Assembly: GCA_020438595.1 (NCBI GenBank)
Contig: JAGQUI010000076.1
Span: 1-9,592, forward strand
Direction: 5' to 3'
DNA: 9,592 nt
From: Propionibacteriaceae bacterium
GTDB taxonomy: Bacteria; Actinomycetota; Actinomycetes; Propionibacteriales; Propionibacteriaceae
Shown: positions 1-5,630 of the stretch, piece by piece
Layout of the letters: every line of letters begins with the position of its first letter
Position numbering within the stretch: position 1 is the first letter of the stretch
The notes under the pieces: generated by a model
Database searches by the model: none
What the model saw: the letters and a program-made list of their open reading frames with translations, nothing else
Told to the model about the DNA's origin: nothing
Program-made: the position numbers and the translations under genes

Positions 1-797
1 AGGGTGGGCGACAGGGTCCCCCAGTCGACCAGATCGTCGAGGGCCACCTTTCGGATGCGGTGGCGGCGGATCACAACTGATACCCGGGCGGTGTCCCGGG
101 CGCCGGCCAGCCGCTCGCCGCCGGGCAGCACCAAATGGAGAGACGGGCTGGCCGGGGTGAACGAGCGCGGGTTCTCCGAACGGCTGGCCAGCCTCTCCAG
201 CAGGGCGGCCAGCTCGGCGTCGCTCTCGGCGACCGGCGGCAGCTCCCACAGCGTCCCGTCGGCGAGTTCGACCAGCACCCGGTCGAACCCGGCGATCATG
301 ATGTTCTCCACCCGGTCGTCATCGACCAGCGGCTGAATCCGGCCCAGCCCGAACATGGCGTCGAACACCGCCTTCGCGAGCACCTCCTGCTCGGCCAGGG
401 AACGGGCCTGACCGACCCGGGCGATCTCCTCGGCGGTGTCCTCGTCCAACAGTTGGCGGATGATCGCCGCCCCTTCGGCCTCCTCGGCGTCGCGATCCCG
501 CCGGGTCTCGCCGATCTGTTCGGCCAGCCGGCGGGCCACCTCGGTCCGCATCCGCCCCACCAGTTCCCAGTCCGCGTCCGGGATCGCGACCGGACTCGCC
601 GCCGGCCTGGGGACGGGTTCGGCCGAGACGGGTCGCAGGCGGCGTACAGGCGCGGGCACCGGTGGCGTCTCGACCTTGGTCGGTGCCGGGTAGCGGAAGG
701 TCGACCGGACACGACCCTCCTCCCGCGTCCCGTTCGCGGTCTCGGTGTCGGTGTCGGTGTCGGTGAAGATCGGCAGGTCCAGCGGGTCGCTGCTCAT
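1..797 (-). CDS. CpaF/TadA-family secretion ATPase, N-terminal part (cut by window edge)
   Basis: About 265 residues of the N-terminus are present; the frame is open to position 1. Residues 1-75 are low-complexity and proline/charge rich, including a Thr-Asp repeat near residues 12-20. A helical region follows. Then comes a stretch close to the CpaF/VirB11 N-terminal domain: GLGRIQPLVDDDRVENIMIA, then a predicted strand with VLVELADGTLWELP. Further on, LPGGERLAGARDTARVSVVIRRH resembles the stretch that precedes the nucleotide-binding core in this family. The Walker motifs would lie beyond the edge, so catalytic residues cannot be checked. In Tad/Flp and related systems this hexameric cytoplasmic ATPase powers pilus assembly or secretion. 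The ATG at 797 overlaps the upstream stop as ATGA, and GGAGAGGAGA sits at a suitable distance. The family call is fairly sure; the secreted substrate is unknown. Confidence 0.85.
   Translation of the reverse strand, partial: MSSDPLDLPIFTDTDTDTETANGTREEGRVRSTFRYPAPTKVETPPVPAPVRRLRPVSAEPVPRPAASPVAIPDADWELVGRMRTEVARRLAEQIGETRRDRDAEEAEGAAIIRQLLDEDTAEEIARVGQARSLAEQEVLAKAVFDAMFGLGRIQPLVDDDRVENIMIAGFDRVLVELADGTLWELPPVAESDAELAALLERLASRSENPRSFTPASPSLHLVLPGGERLAGARDTARVSVVIRRHRIRKVALDDLVDWGTLSPT
744..765. repeat. hexanucleotide tandem repeat in the CpaF N-terminus
   Basis: GGTGTC is repeated about 3.7 times. On the minus strand it encodes the Thr-Asp run near residues 12-20 of the secretion ATPase. 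Units are multiples of three, so copy changes would alter tail length and not the frame. Confidence 0.7.
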
Positions 798-1627
798 CGA
801 CGGGTCTCCTCTCCCACGCGGGCGGCGATCATTTCCCGCAGCAGCGAGCTCTCTCCGGTGTTCGCCGCTGCCTTCCGTGCAGCCTCGCCGACGGCGCGAA
901 TGCTGCGCAGGTAGCCGGACGCTTCGAACGCCCGGTCCGCGCCGGCCGCTCCGCCGAGGCGGGGTTCTGGTTTGTCGGCGCCGTCGGCGAACACCTCGGC
1001 CCGGCGCGGGTCCCACGCGACCGCGCCGAGGACGGGAAGGCCGAGCGTCCGGGCCACGTCCGCGGCCCGGTAGGGACGGTTCTCCCCGACCACGACCGCC
1101 TGGACGCTGTGGCCCGGGACCGCGTCGCCGCCGAGCGCTTCGGCCCAGGACTTCGCCGCGGCCAGTGCCCGCAGGTTGCTGCGCAGCACCAGCAGGGTCA
1201 GGTCGGCGTCGGCGATCAACGGTGTCGGCGAGCCCTCCAGACCGAGTTGGCCGGCATCGACGAGCACGTCCTGGCCGGTCGAGGTGAGGCCCCGCAGTGC
1301 GCCGAGCAGTGGCTCCCAGATCCGCGAGAGGCCCGCGGCCTGGGCATGGGTTCGGGAGCCGGTCAGGATCCGTACCTGGGTGTCGGGGACCTCCATCACC
1401 ACCCTGGGGAGGGCTTCGGCGAGGACGCCGCTGCGGTGGGCCATGACCAGGTCGATCAGGCCGGAGTGGCCCTGCAGGCCACGGAACCGTCCGGCCAGGA
1501 TCGCCGACCCCGCCGTCGGGTCGGCCTCGACCAGCAGCACCGGACGCGGCCAGCACAGCGCCATGCCCAGCACCGTCGAGGTCACCCCCGGCGAGCCGGA
1601 CGCCGACGCCATGCAGATCAGAGCCAT
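794..1627 (-). CDS. CpaE/TadZ-like MinD/ParA-fold protein with degenerate P-loop
   Basis: The product is 277 aa from the ATG at 1627, seven bases after the SAF-gene stop. A longer reading to 1813 would run through the SAF gene in another frame and is rejected. The N-terminus has the layout of a deviant Walker A motif: SGSPGVTST at residues 10-18, followed by a hydrophobic helix and VLLVEADP (29-37), which matches the switch strand of MinD/ParA proteins. A later VLVDAGQLG fits the Walker B strand. Both lysines of the usual KGGxGKT loop are absent (Ser10 and Val15 in their places), so ATP hydrolysis may be weak or lost. Related actinobacterial proteins with an SPGVT loop occur beside SAF and CpaF genes. 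By analogy with TadZ/CpaE the likely role is polar placement or scaffolding of the secretion ATPase at the inner membrane. The Shine-Dalgarno is weak, which suggests translational coupling to the SAF gene. Confidence 0.75.
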   Translation of the reverse strand: MALICMASASGSPGVTSTVLGMALCWPRPVLLVEADPTAGSAILAGRFRGLQGHSGLIDLVMAHRSGVLAEALPRVVMEVPDTQVRILTGSRTHAQAAGLSRIWEPLLGALRGLTSTGQDVLVDAGQLGLEGSPTPLIADADLTLLVLRSNLRALAAAKSWAEALGGDAVPGHSVQAVVVGENRPYRAADVARTLGLPVLGAVAWDPRRAEVFADGADKPEPRLGGAAGADRAFEASGYLRSIRAVGEAARKAAANTGESSLLREMIAARVGEETRR

Positions 1628-1634
1628 GAGGAGT

Positions 1635-2291
1635 TCACCGGGCCCGCGAGTCCAGGACCAGCGCGATCTTGCCCGAGCCCGCCCACTCCGCCAGCTGCAC
1701 CGCCTTGTCGGCCGACACCACGACGTCCACCACGGTCTGGGTGTCACCCGGGGTGACCCGCAGCACCTTCGCCTCCACCGGGCCGGCCGGCGTAGCATCC
1801 GCCGCCAGCTCACCCGAACGCACCAGACGAACCGCGTCCCCGGATGCCAACGGCTCCACCGGCATCAGGCCCGGACTGATCGGCACCCCGACCACGGACT
1901 CCCCCGGTCCCGGCACGACCGTCTCCGATACCTGAGACGCGGCGAGCAGGGTCCCGGCTGTCAGATCGGCCGAGGCCCGCTTCCCCACCAGGGACGCGAG
2001 ATCGCCCGCGGGCACCGTCGACAGAGAGGGGTCGACGCCCACCCGGATCGTGCCCAGGTCCTGGGCGGTGATCACCGTGCCACGGGTCACGTTCTGGCGG
2101 ATCACCACGACCTCGCCGGCCTGCGTCGCGGACGCCCACAACAGCCCACCGGCCATCGCCCCTGCTGCCACCAACACCGCGGCCAGGACGACGAGGAACG
2201 GGCGGCGGGACAACTTCGGCGATCGCGGAACCGGGCCGTTCTCGATCGTGGTGGCGCCGCTGTCCGCGTGCTTCTCGGTCACTGCTGTCAT
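1635..2291 (-). CDS. SAF-domain membrane protein (CpaB/RcpC-like)
   Basis: The product is 218 aa. Residues 1-30 are a polar cytoplasmic tail ending in SRRP. Residues 31-52 form one transmembrane segment (FLVVLAAVLVAAGAMAGG). Residues 60-121 read as a SAF domain: VVVIRQNVTRGTVITAQDLG, then VPAGDLASLVGKRASADLTA and a second short strand. The C-terminal part (about 125-218) looks like small beta strands and ends with GKIALVLDSRAR. This is the architecture of CpaB/RcpC, the periplasmic or extracytoplasmic assembly component of Flp pili, though shorter than Gram-negative CpaB and without a clear second domain. In a Gram-positive it would project outside the membrane and may bind peptidoglycan or the growing fibre; that is inference. 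The ATG at 2291 is preceded by GGAGA. Position between the PKD-like and CpaE-like genes supports the call. Confidence 0.8.
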   Translation of the reverse strand: MTAVTEKHADSGATTIENGPVPRSPKLSRRPFLVVLAAVLVAAGAMAGGLLWASATQAGEVVVIRQNVTRGTVITAQDLGTIRVGVDPSLSTVPAGDLASLVGKRASADLTAGTLLAASQVSETVVPGPGESVVGVPISPGLMPVEPLASGDAVRLVRSGELAADATPAGPVEAKVLRVTPGDTQTVVDVVVSADKAVQLAEWAGSGKIALVLDSRAR

Positions 2292-2318
2292 GGCCGTGTC
2301 TCCGATCTGTTCTCGCGG

Positions 2319-3101
2319 CTACCGGCCGCTCGTCACGATCACCTGCAACTCGCCGACATCGAGCCGCTGCGATCTGGTCAGCTCGAACGCGAACGATCCC
2401 GACTGGCCATAGCCCGCCCAATCGGCCGTCCAGTACGACGTCGCCTCGACGGTGTAGCGGCCCTGCTTGGAGTAGGTGTGGCCGCACGTCGGAGACGGCT
2501 TCTCGCCGACCCCGTAGGTCCATTCGGTGCCCTTGCCGCACGACACCTCGGTGCCGTCGCCCAGATCCCACACGACCTTGTGCGCCCTGGCGGTCATCGT
2601 CACCCCGCCCGCCGAGATCGTCTTCGGGCCCCACGAAGTGCTCGACGGATCGTCGACCCACAACCACACCGGCAGGCCGACCAGCGCCAGCGCGTCCGGG
2701 CCCTTCGGCGTGATCCCGATGTCGATCGGCGTCAACTCCATCTCGTCCAGCAGCGAACGCGCGAGCTGTGCCGGATTCACACCCGGCGCCACCCAGAACA
2801 ACAACACCAGGCTGCCCTCCATGCAGCGCACCCGGACCCAGCCAGCTGGGTGGTTCGAGCCGTCATCAGGAATGGCGTCCTTCGACGGCGGGCAGGCCGG
2901 CAAGTCGGGCTTCCCCGGCCTGCCGGGCTTGCCGGGCGGCGGCTTTCCAGGCTTCTTGTCGCAAACCCGGCACACCTGACCTCCGCGGTCACCGGAACCA
3001 CATCCCGGCGGGCATAGAGCGGCGTCCGCCGAGGGTGCCATGGCAATCGAGATGAGCAGGACCGCGAGGGCGGCGGCCAGCACGCGGAGTGTCACTCGCA
3101 T
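2319..3101 (-). CDS. secreted Cys-rich protein with PKD-like C-terminal domain
   Basis: The product is 260 aa. Residues 1-27 are a Sec signal peptide (MRVTLRVLAAALAVLLISIA, then an ADA-type cleavage site). The mature N-terminus has four cysteines (30, 34, 44, 47), a Lys/Pro/Gly-rich collagen-like linker at 48-66, and further cysteines at 70 and 93. A middle domain spans about 85-150. From about 155 to 256 the sequence reads as a PKD-type beta sandwich: WDLGDGTEVSCGKG, CGHTYSKQGRYTVEATSYW, and a final strand LQVIVTSG. Cysteines 188 and 206 flank the loop between these strands and could form a disulfide. The protein is probably exported and may act as an adhesive or structural part of the secretion or pilus apparatus; the exact role is unknown. 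The start overlaps the lipoprotein end by 10 bp and has a near-ideal AGGAGG seven bases upstream of the ATG. Confidence 0.75.
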   Translation of the reverse strand: MRVTLRVLAAALAVLLISIAMAPSADAALCPPGCGSGDRGGQVCRVCDKKPGKPPPGKPGRPGKPDLPACPPSKDAIPDDGSNHPAGWVRVRCMEGSLVLLFWVAPGVNPAQLARSLLDEMELTPIDIGITPKGPDALALVGLPVWLWVDDPSSTSWGPKTISAGGVTMTARAHKVVWDLGDGTEVSCGKGTEWTYGVGEKPSPTCGHTYSKQGRYTVEATSYWTADWAGYGQSGSFAFELTRSQRLDVGELQVIVTSGR

Positions 3102-3715
3102 CCGTCGACCTCCTCTCCACCGATCTCGTAGACCTTGAAGGCCTTCGCTCCGTCGAGTCGCCGCAGGTCATACGTGCTGCGAATGAAGTCGGGGAACTGG
3201 GCGGCCTTGGCGGTGACTGGCTTCCCTTTCGCGTCGACGACTTCGGCCTTGCTCTGGTCCCTGCAGAAGGTGACCGTCACACGCTTGTCGCCAGAAGCCA
3301 ACTTGCTGACCTGTGATGCGTCCTCGCTGAGGGTCGCGATCGTGCCGCTGTCTCGCCATCCCTTCGCCCGCCACGTGGCCATGAAGTTGAGGTTCGCCTG
3401 GATCATGTCGTCGTACGCGAGCGGTTTGAGCAGCCGGATCATCTCCCGCTCGCTGTAGATGGGGGTCGAGCGAATCTTCGCCAGAGTGGCGGAGTACTTG
3501 GTGGCCACCTCGAGAGCCGCGGCCTGGTCGGCGTCCAGCGTCGGGGTCGGGGTCGGCGTCACCGTCGGGGTTGCAGGCGTCGTTTGGCTCGCGGTCGTCG
3601 CCGCCGCGGTGCTGGCGCTCGGCGTCGCGTTGGGTGTTGCGGCAGTGCAGGCGGCCAGCCCCAGGGCGGCCACAGCCAGCCCGATGACGGGCAGCAGGAG
3701 TCTGTTCAGAACCAC
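3092..3715 (-). CDS. NTF2-like secreted lipoprotein
   Basis: The product is 207 aa from a GTG at 3715. The start is fixed by AAGGAGA seven bases upstream (3723-3729) and by the signal sequence beginning there; the frame is open much further upstream, but that part is the non-coding spacer and the antisense of the regulator gene. Residues 1-22 form a lipoprotein signal peptide with lipobox LAAC (Cys23). Residues 24-61 are an Ala/Thr/Pro linker ending in a TPTPTPT run. Residues 62-207 resemble the NTF2-like (SnoaL-like) domain common in actinobacterial lipoproteins: an initial helix VATKYSATLAKI, a central strand RVTVTFCRDQSKAEVVDAKG, and a last strand AFKVYEIGGEEVDGC with two cysteines that could pair. 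It would be anchored on the outer face of the membrane. It is the first gene of the tight secretion cluster, so it is probably an accessory part of that machine. Function is unproven. Confidence 0.75.
   Translation of the reverse strand: MVLNRLLLPVIGLAVAALGLAACTAATPNATPSASTAAATTASQTTPATPTVTPTPTPTLDADQAAALEVATKYSATLAKIRSTPIYSEREMIRLLKPLAYDDMIQANLNFMATWRAKGWRDSGTIATLSEDASQVSKLASGDKRVTVTFCRDQSKAEVVDAKGKPVTAKAAQFPDFIRSTYDLRRLDGAKAFKVYEIGGEEVDGCE
3109..3114 (-). promoter_or_regulatory. strong Shine-Dalgarno of the PKD-like protein
   Basis: AGGAGG on the minus strand lies seven bases before the ATG at 3101, inside the last codons of the lipoprotein gene. It allows efficient independent initiation despite the 10-bp gene overlap. 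Confidence 0.65.
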
Positions 3716-3722
3716 GATCGCA

Positions 3723-3729
3723 TCTCCTT
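3723..3729 (-). promoter_or_regulatory. Shine-Dalgarno fixing the GTG start of the NTF2-like lipoprotein
   Basis: On the minus strand AAGGAGA ends seven bases before the GTG at 3715. An ATG overlaps this site but is out of frame and meets a stop after five codons (MRSWF), so the GTG start is preferred. Confidence 0.7.
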
Positions 3730-3868
3730 CCACCCCCTTAAGCCTTCGAGATGGGTGGATTCGGACACTGAGTCGGGTGGTTTTCTTGGCGGCGGCACAT
3801 CCTGGGGGTGTTTCGAGGGTAAATCCGGTCCTTCGTCGCTGACCAGTGCATTGCGGTACGTAAGTGTT

Positions 3869-3900
3869 GGGCACCCGAGTACCTCGGATTGGTGTTGCCC
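3869..3900 (-). terminator. imperfect two-part hairpin directly after the regulator stop codon
   Basis: GGGCA (3869-3873) pairs with TGCCC (3896-3900), and CCGAG (3875-3879) pairs with CTCGG (3883-3887) around a 3-nt loop. The bulge is 1 nt on one side and 8 nt on the other. It starts at the base next to the TGA of the sigma-like gene. There is no U tract after it, so it may be an attenuating or RNA-stabilising structure in the 185-bp gap before the lipoprotein gene instead of a full terminator. Confidence 0.3.
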
Positions 3901-4647
3901 TCATGCGCTCTGCTGCTCTTGCGAGAACTGGCCGAGTGCGTCGGTGGATCGCTTGATTCGGCGGCGGATCGTCCGTGCCGTGCAGCCGTGCAGTTGGCCG
4001 ATCCGGGCTGAGACACGGTCCCCGATGATCCCGATTCCAGGTCCGGACGGCGGCTCGAGTTCCTCGGCGGCGTCGAGGACGGCCATCAGCAGGTCGAAGT
4101 CGTCCTGGTCGATCACTTCGGCCTTGAGTCCGTCGCCGAGGATGTCGATCAGCTCCTCGATGGCGTCCGGGTGGCGCGCCGCCGGAGGAAGCCGGCACTC
4201 GTCCAACGGCTGGTAGTCGGAGGTCGGGGTGAGTTCCCTCACGACCTTCTTGCGCAGGTTGTGCTTGAGGTTCGCTGCGACCCGGCCGGTCGTCGACCAC
4301 GGGAAGGTGCGGACGGCGATCCACAGCTGCGCGGCGACGTGCTCGTCGATCTCCTCGCTCATGAAGCGGAGTTGGTGGGCGATCAGGGTCGCGGCCGGCA
4401 TCATCACCCACGCCAACACCAGTCCCGCCTCCGCGGACGCGCCCGCCTGGTCGTGCGATAGCCGGGCCAGTTCGCGCAGCACCAGGTCAGCCTCTTTGGG
4501 CGCGGCCTTCCGCAGCCAGTCGAAGAGACCGTCGGAGGCCGGGACCAACTCGAGGTCCGGCGCCTTTGCGGCCCATTCGGGCCAGTGAGTATCGATCAGG
4601 TCGTTGATCTGTTGGGCGGTGACGCCGAATGCTTCCGCGACACTCAT
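3901..4647 (-). CDS. sigma-factor-like DNA-binding regulator
   Basis: The product is 248 aa. The ATG at 4647 is chosen over an in-frame start 19 codons upstream because AAAGGA lies six bases before it and the upstream residues look non-coding. No signal peptide or membrane segment is seen. Residues 76-140 have a region-2-like flavour: LIAHQLRFMSEEIDEHVAAQ, then LWIAVRTFPW and RVAANLKHNLRKKVVREL. A spacer containing an acidic helix follows. Residues about 218-242 contain a helix-turn-helix-like stretch, IGQLHGCTARTIRRRIKRST. This layout resembles actinobacterial sigma-70-like or sigma-derived regulators, but I do not see a clean region 2.4 or 4.2, so it could be another HTH protein. It lies just upstream of the secretion cluster on the same strand and may control it, and the paired dyads before it could be its own operator. 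Both points are inference. Confidence 0.55.
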   Translation of the reverse strand: MSVAEAFGVTAQQINDLIDTHWPEWAAKAPDLELVPASDGLFDWLRKAAPKEADLVLRELARLSHDQAGASAEAGLVLAWVMMPAATLIAHQLRFMSEEIDEHVAAQLWIAVRTFPWSTTGRVAANLKHNLRKKVVRELTPTSDYQPLDECRLPPAARHPDAIEELIDILGDGLKAEVIDQDDFDLLMAVLDAAEELEPPSGPGIGIIGDRVSARIGQLHGCTARTIRRRIKRSTDALGQFSQEQQSA

Positions 4648-4717
4648 GGGGGTTCCTTTCGTGGGTCCTGACACCACGGAACCCCACCAAGTCGATGTCA
4701 CCAACGGTGTAACCAGT

Positions 4718-4752
4718 ATCTGTGGACAAGGGCTATTTCGTTATCCACAGAT
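4718..4752. promoter_or_regulatory. dyad of two inverted DnaA-box-like nonamers
   Basis: ATCTGTGGACAA (4718-4729) and TTATCCACAGAT (4741-4752) form a 12-bp inverted repeat with one mismatch around an 11-bp spacer. The right arm contains TTATCCACA (4741-4749), the classic DnaA box. The left arm read on the minus strand contains TTGTCCACA (4729-4721), the form preferred in Streptomyces and relatives. It lies 71-105 bp upstream of the regulator ATG. It could bind DnaA as a transcription factor, or be the operator of another dimeric protein. Confidence 0.55.
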
Positions 4753-4753
4753 G

Positions 4754-4786
4754 TAGTGAACGTCCTTGCCAAACGCACGTTCACTA
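4754..4786. promoter_or_regulatory. perfect 10-bp inverted repeat, candidate operator
   Basis: TAGTGAACGT (4754-4763) is the exact reverse complement of ACGTTCACTA (4777-4786), with a 13-bp spacer. Arm centres are 23 bp apart, about two helical turns, which suits a dimer on one face of the helix. It starts one base after the DnaA-box dyad, and the two centres are 35 bp apart. There is no T run on either side, so a terminator is less likely. No convincing -35/-10 pair was found around it. Confidence 0.55.
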
Positions 4787-4798
4787 TGTTCTCTAAGT

Positions 4799-4828
4799 CG
4801 CCACCGGCGGGCATCCTTTCTGAATGCC
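4799..4828 (-). terminator. two short adjacent hairpins after the small gene
   Basis: CGCC/GGCG (4799-4802 with 4806-4809) and GGCAT/ATGCC (4810-4814 with 4824-4828) sit back to back, about 20 bp after the TAG of the small minus-strand gene. Stems are only 4-5 bp and there is no U tract, so this is a weak candidate. Confidence 0.2.
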
Positions 4829-4847
4829 AATCGCTCGGTCGCACCAC

Positions 4848-5129
4848 CTACTGGCGGTTGGGGTAGAGCAGATGGGGTCGCACGTCCGATCGTGGTAGCC
4901 AGGTCATCCGGGCGGGCGATCCGGGGTGGCTGCGCCACTCCACGCAGATCCGGTCCGAACTGAACCACACCGCGACCGCCGGGACGATCGAAGTGCGGTT
5001 CTCCCAGACCAGCCGGGCGAGGACGAGCCGGCCCGCACCGGGTCTGCCCAGTTTCCGATCCTTGCCGGGAGGCGCACCGACAGCGTTCAGCGGCGCTCGC
5101 AGCAACCTCTTGGGGTCGTCCCTCTCCAC
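4848..5129 (-). CDS. small conserved-looking protein of unknown function
   Basis: The product is 93 aa from a GTG at 5129; an in-frame TTG eight codons in is an alternative, and neither has a strong Shine-Dalgarno. Codons carry strong third-position GC, and the composition is more natural than in the overlapping frames. The N-terminal third is basic and Pro/Gly rich. From residue 35 on the sequence reads as a small beta-rich domain: RLVLARLVWENRTSIVPAVA, VWFSSDRICVEWR, then MTWLPRSDVRPHL. A similar pattern (value strand, 'pA.AV.W...h..V.W', 'WL...DV') is familiar from short uncharacterised actinobacterial proteins, as recalled and not searched. There is no signal peptide or membrane segment. 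It lies on the regulator's strand, 200 bp upstream and separated from it by the two dyads, so a separate transcript is likely. Confidence 0.55.
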   Translation of the reverse strand: MERDDPKRLLRAPLNAVGAPPGKDRKLGRPGAGRLVLARLVWENRTSIVPAVAVWFSSDRICVEWRSHPGSPARMTWLPRSDVRPHLLYPNRQ

Positions 5130-5329
5130 GCAGCAATTCGAACACCTGTGCGGCCCAGCTCGTCAAGCTGATCTCGAGAGCGACAAAGATCTCGACGAGG
5201 ACCTCCTCCGGGCAGCGGCGACCGAGCCGGATCGCCCGGGACGCGGTCCTACGCCTGAACGATCGGAGAACCTCGGCCGGGCCTGTCCGGAACGGGCCCT
5301 CTGCGCGGCTTAAGGGGATAGCACCGAGA
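5130..5329. other. spacer between divergent genes with conflicting coding signals
   Basis: This 200-bp stretch should hold the 5' regions of the minus-strand small gene and the plus-strand pair. One minus-strand frame stays open from 5377 down past 5129 and reads plausibly, for example CPEEVLVEIFVALEISLTSW, then AAQVFELLRGEG. Its first usual start is a TTG at 5166, and it does not join the 5129 gene in frame. The codon-by-codon antisense frame on the plus strand is open too, up to a TAA at 5311. AAGGGG at 5312-5317 is the only purine-rich site before the plus-strand start. No clear promoter or strong repeat was found. Confidence 0.35.
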
Positions 5330-5629
5330 TTGGATCCCCGAATGCCGCAGGCGCACCACCTCGGCCTGGCACTCAGCTACCTGGGTCTGGCCGCCGATCA
5401 ACTGCTCGCCGACGAGCAGAAATCGCCGGCCGCGCTGTTCGCCGGAGTCGAGTGCCTGGAGATCCAAGGGCAGATCAGCGAACTCGGGGCCGAGGGAGCA
5501 CCGGTCGTGGCGGTTGTTCCGCCACGCGACGCCCTCGCCCTGGCGGCAGATCTGCTCAGCCTCGACGGCCGCGCTGAACTGGCGACCCTCGCCCAACAAC
5601 TCCACAAGCTCTCCCGGACGGTGAGCTGA
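5330..5629 (+). CDS. small alpha-helical protein of unknown function, first of a coupled pair
   Basis: The product is 99 aa from a TTG at 5330, or 95 aa from an ATG at 5342. AAGGGG lies 12 bases before the TTG, which is long, and no better site precedes the ATG, so the start is uncertain. The sequence is Ala/Leu rich and looks helical: HLGLALSYLGLAADQLLADE, a central region with a possible short strand PVVAVVPP, and a last helix LATLAQQLHKLSR. There is no signal peptide, membrane segment or cysteine pair; a single Cys sits near residue 47. It ends one base before the next gene, so the two are very likely co-transcribed and may act together. I do not recognise the family. A small helical partner of the larger protein is a reasonable guess only. 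Confidence 0.6.
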   Translation: MDPRMPQAHHLGLALSYLGLAADQLLADEQKSPAALFAGVECLEIQGQISELGAEGAPVVAVVPPRDALALAADLLSLDGRAELATLAQQLHKLSRTVS

Positions 5630-5630
5630 G

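Noticed and set aside
1176..3017. A 613-codon open frame on the plus strand.
   Set aside because: It lies antisense to three well-supported minus-strand genes; its composition (His/Arg/Gln rich, no domain) is that of an antisense shadow in high-GC DNA.
3530..3560. Short tandem repeat (GGGGTCGGGGTCGG-type) as a separate element.
   Set aside because: It is the coding sequence of the Thr-Pro linker of the lipoprotein; low-complexity codons explain it.
3092..4411. A 439-codon version of the NTF2-like lipoprotein starting at 4411.
   Set aside because: The extension runs through the regulator gene in another frame and the non-coding spacer; the GTG at 3715 has a strong Shine-Dalgarno and starts a proper lipoprotein signal peptide.
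4700..4850. A chromosomal oriC.
   Set aside because: Only two DnaA-box-like nonamers are present, there is no AT-rich unwinding region, and dnaA/dnaN are not adjacent.
4741..5166. A 141-aa minus-strand gene overlapping the 93-aa one.
   Set aside because: Only its first 20 or so residues read well; the rest becomes Pro/Gly/Arg-rich, and its stop lies inside the DnaA-box dyad. Kept only as a possible frameshift signal.
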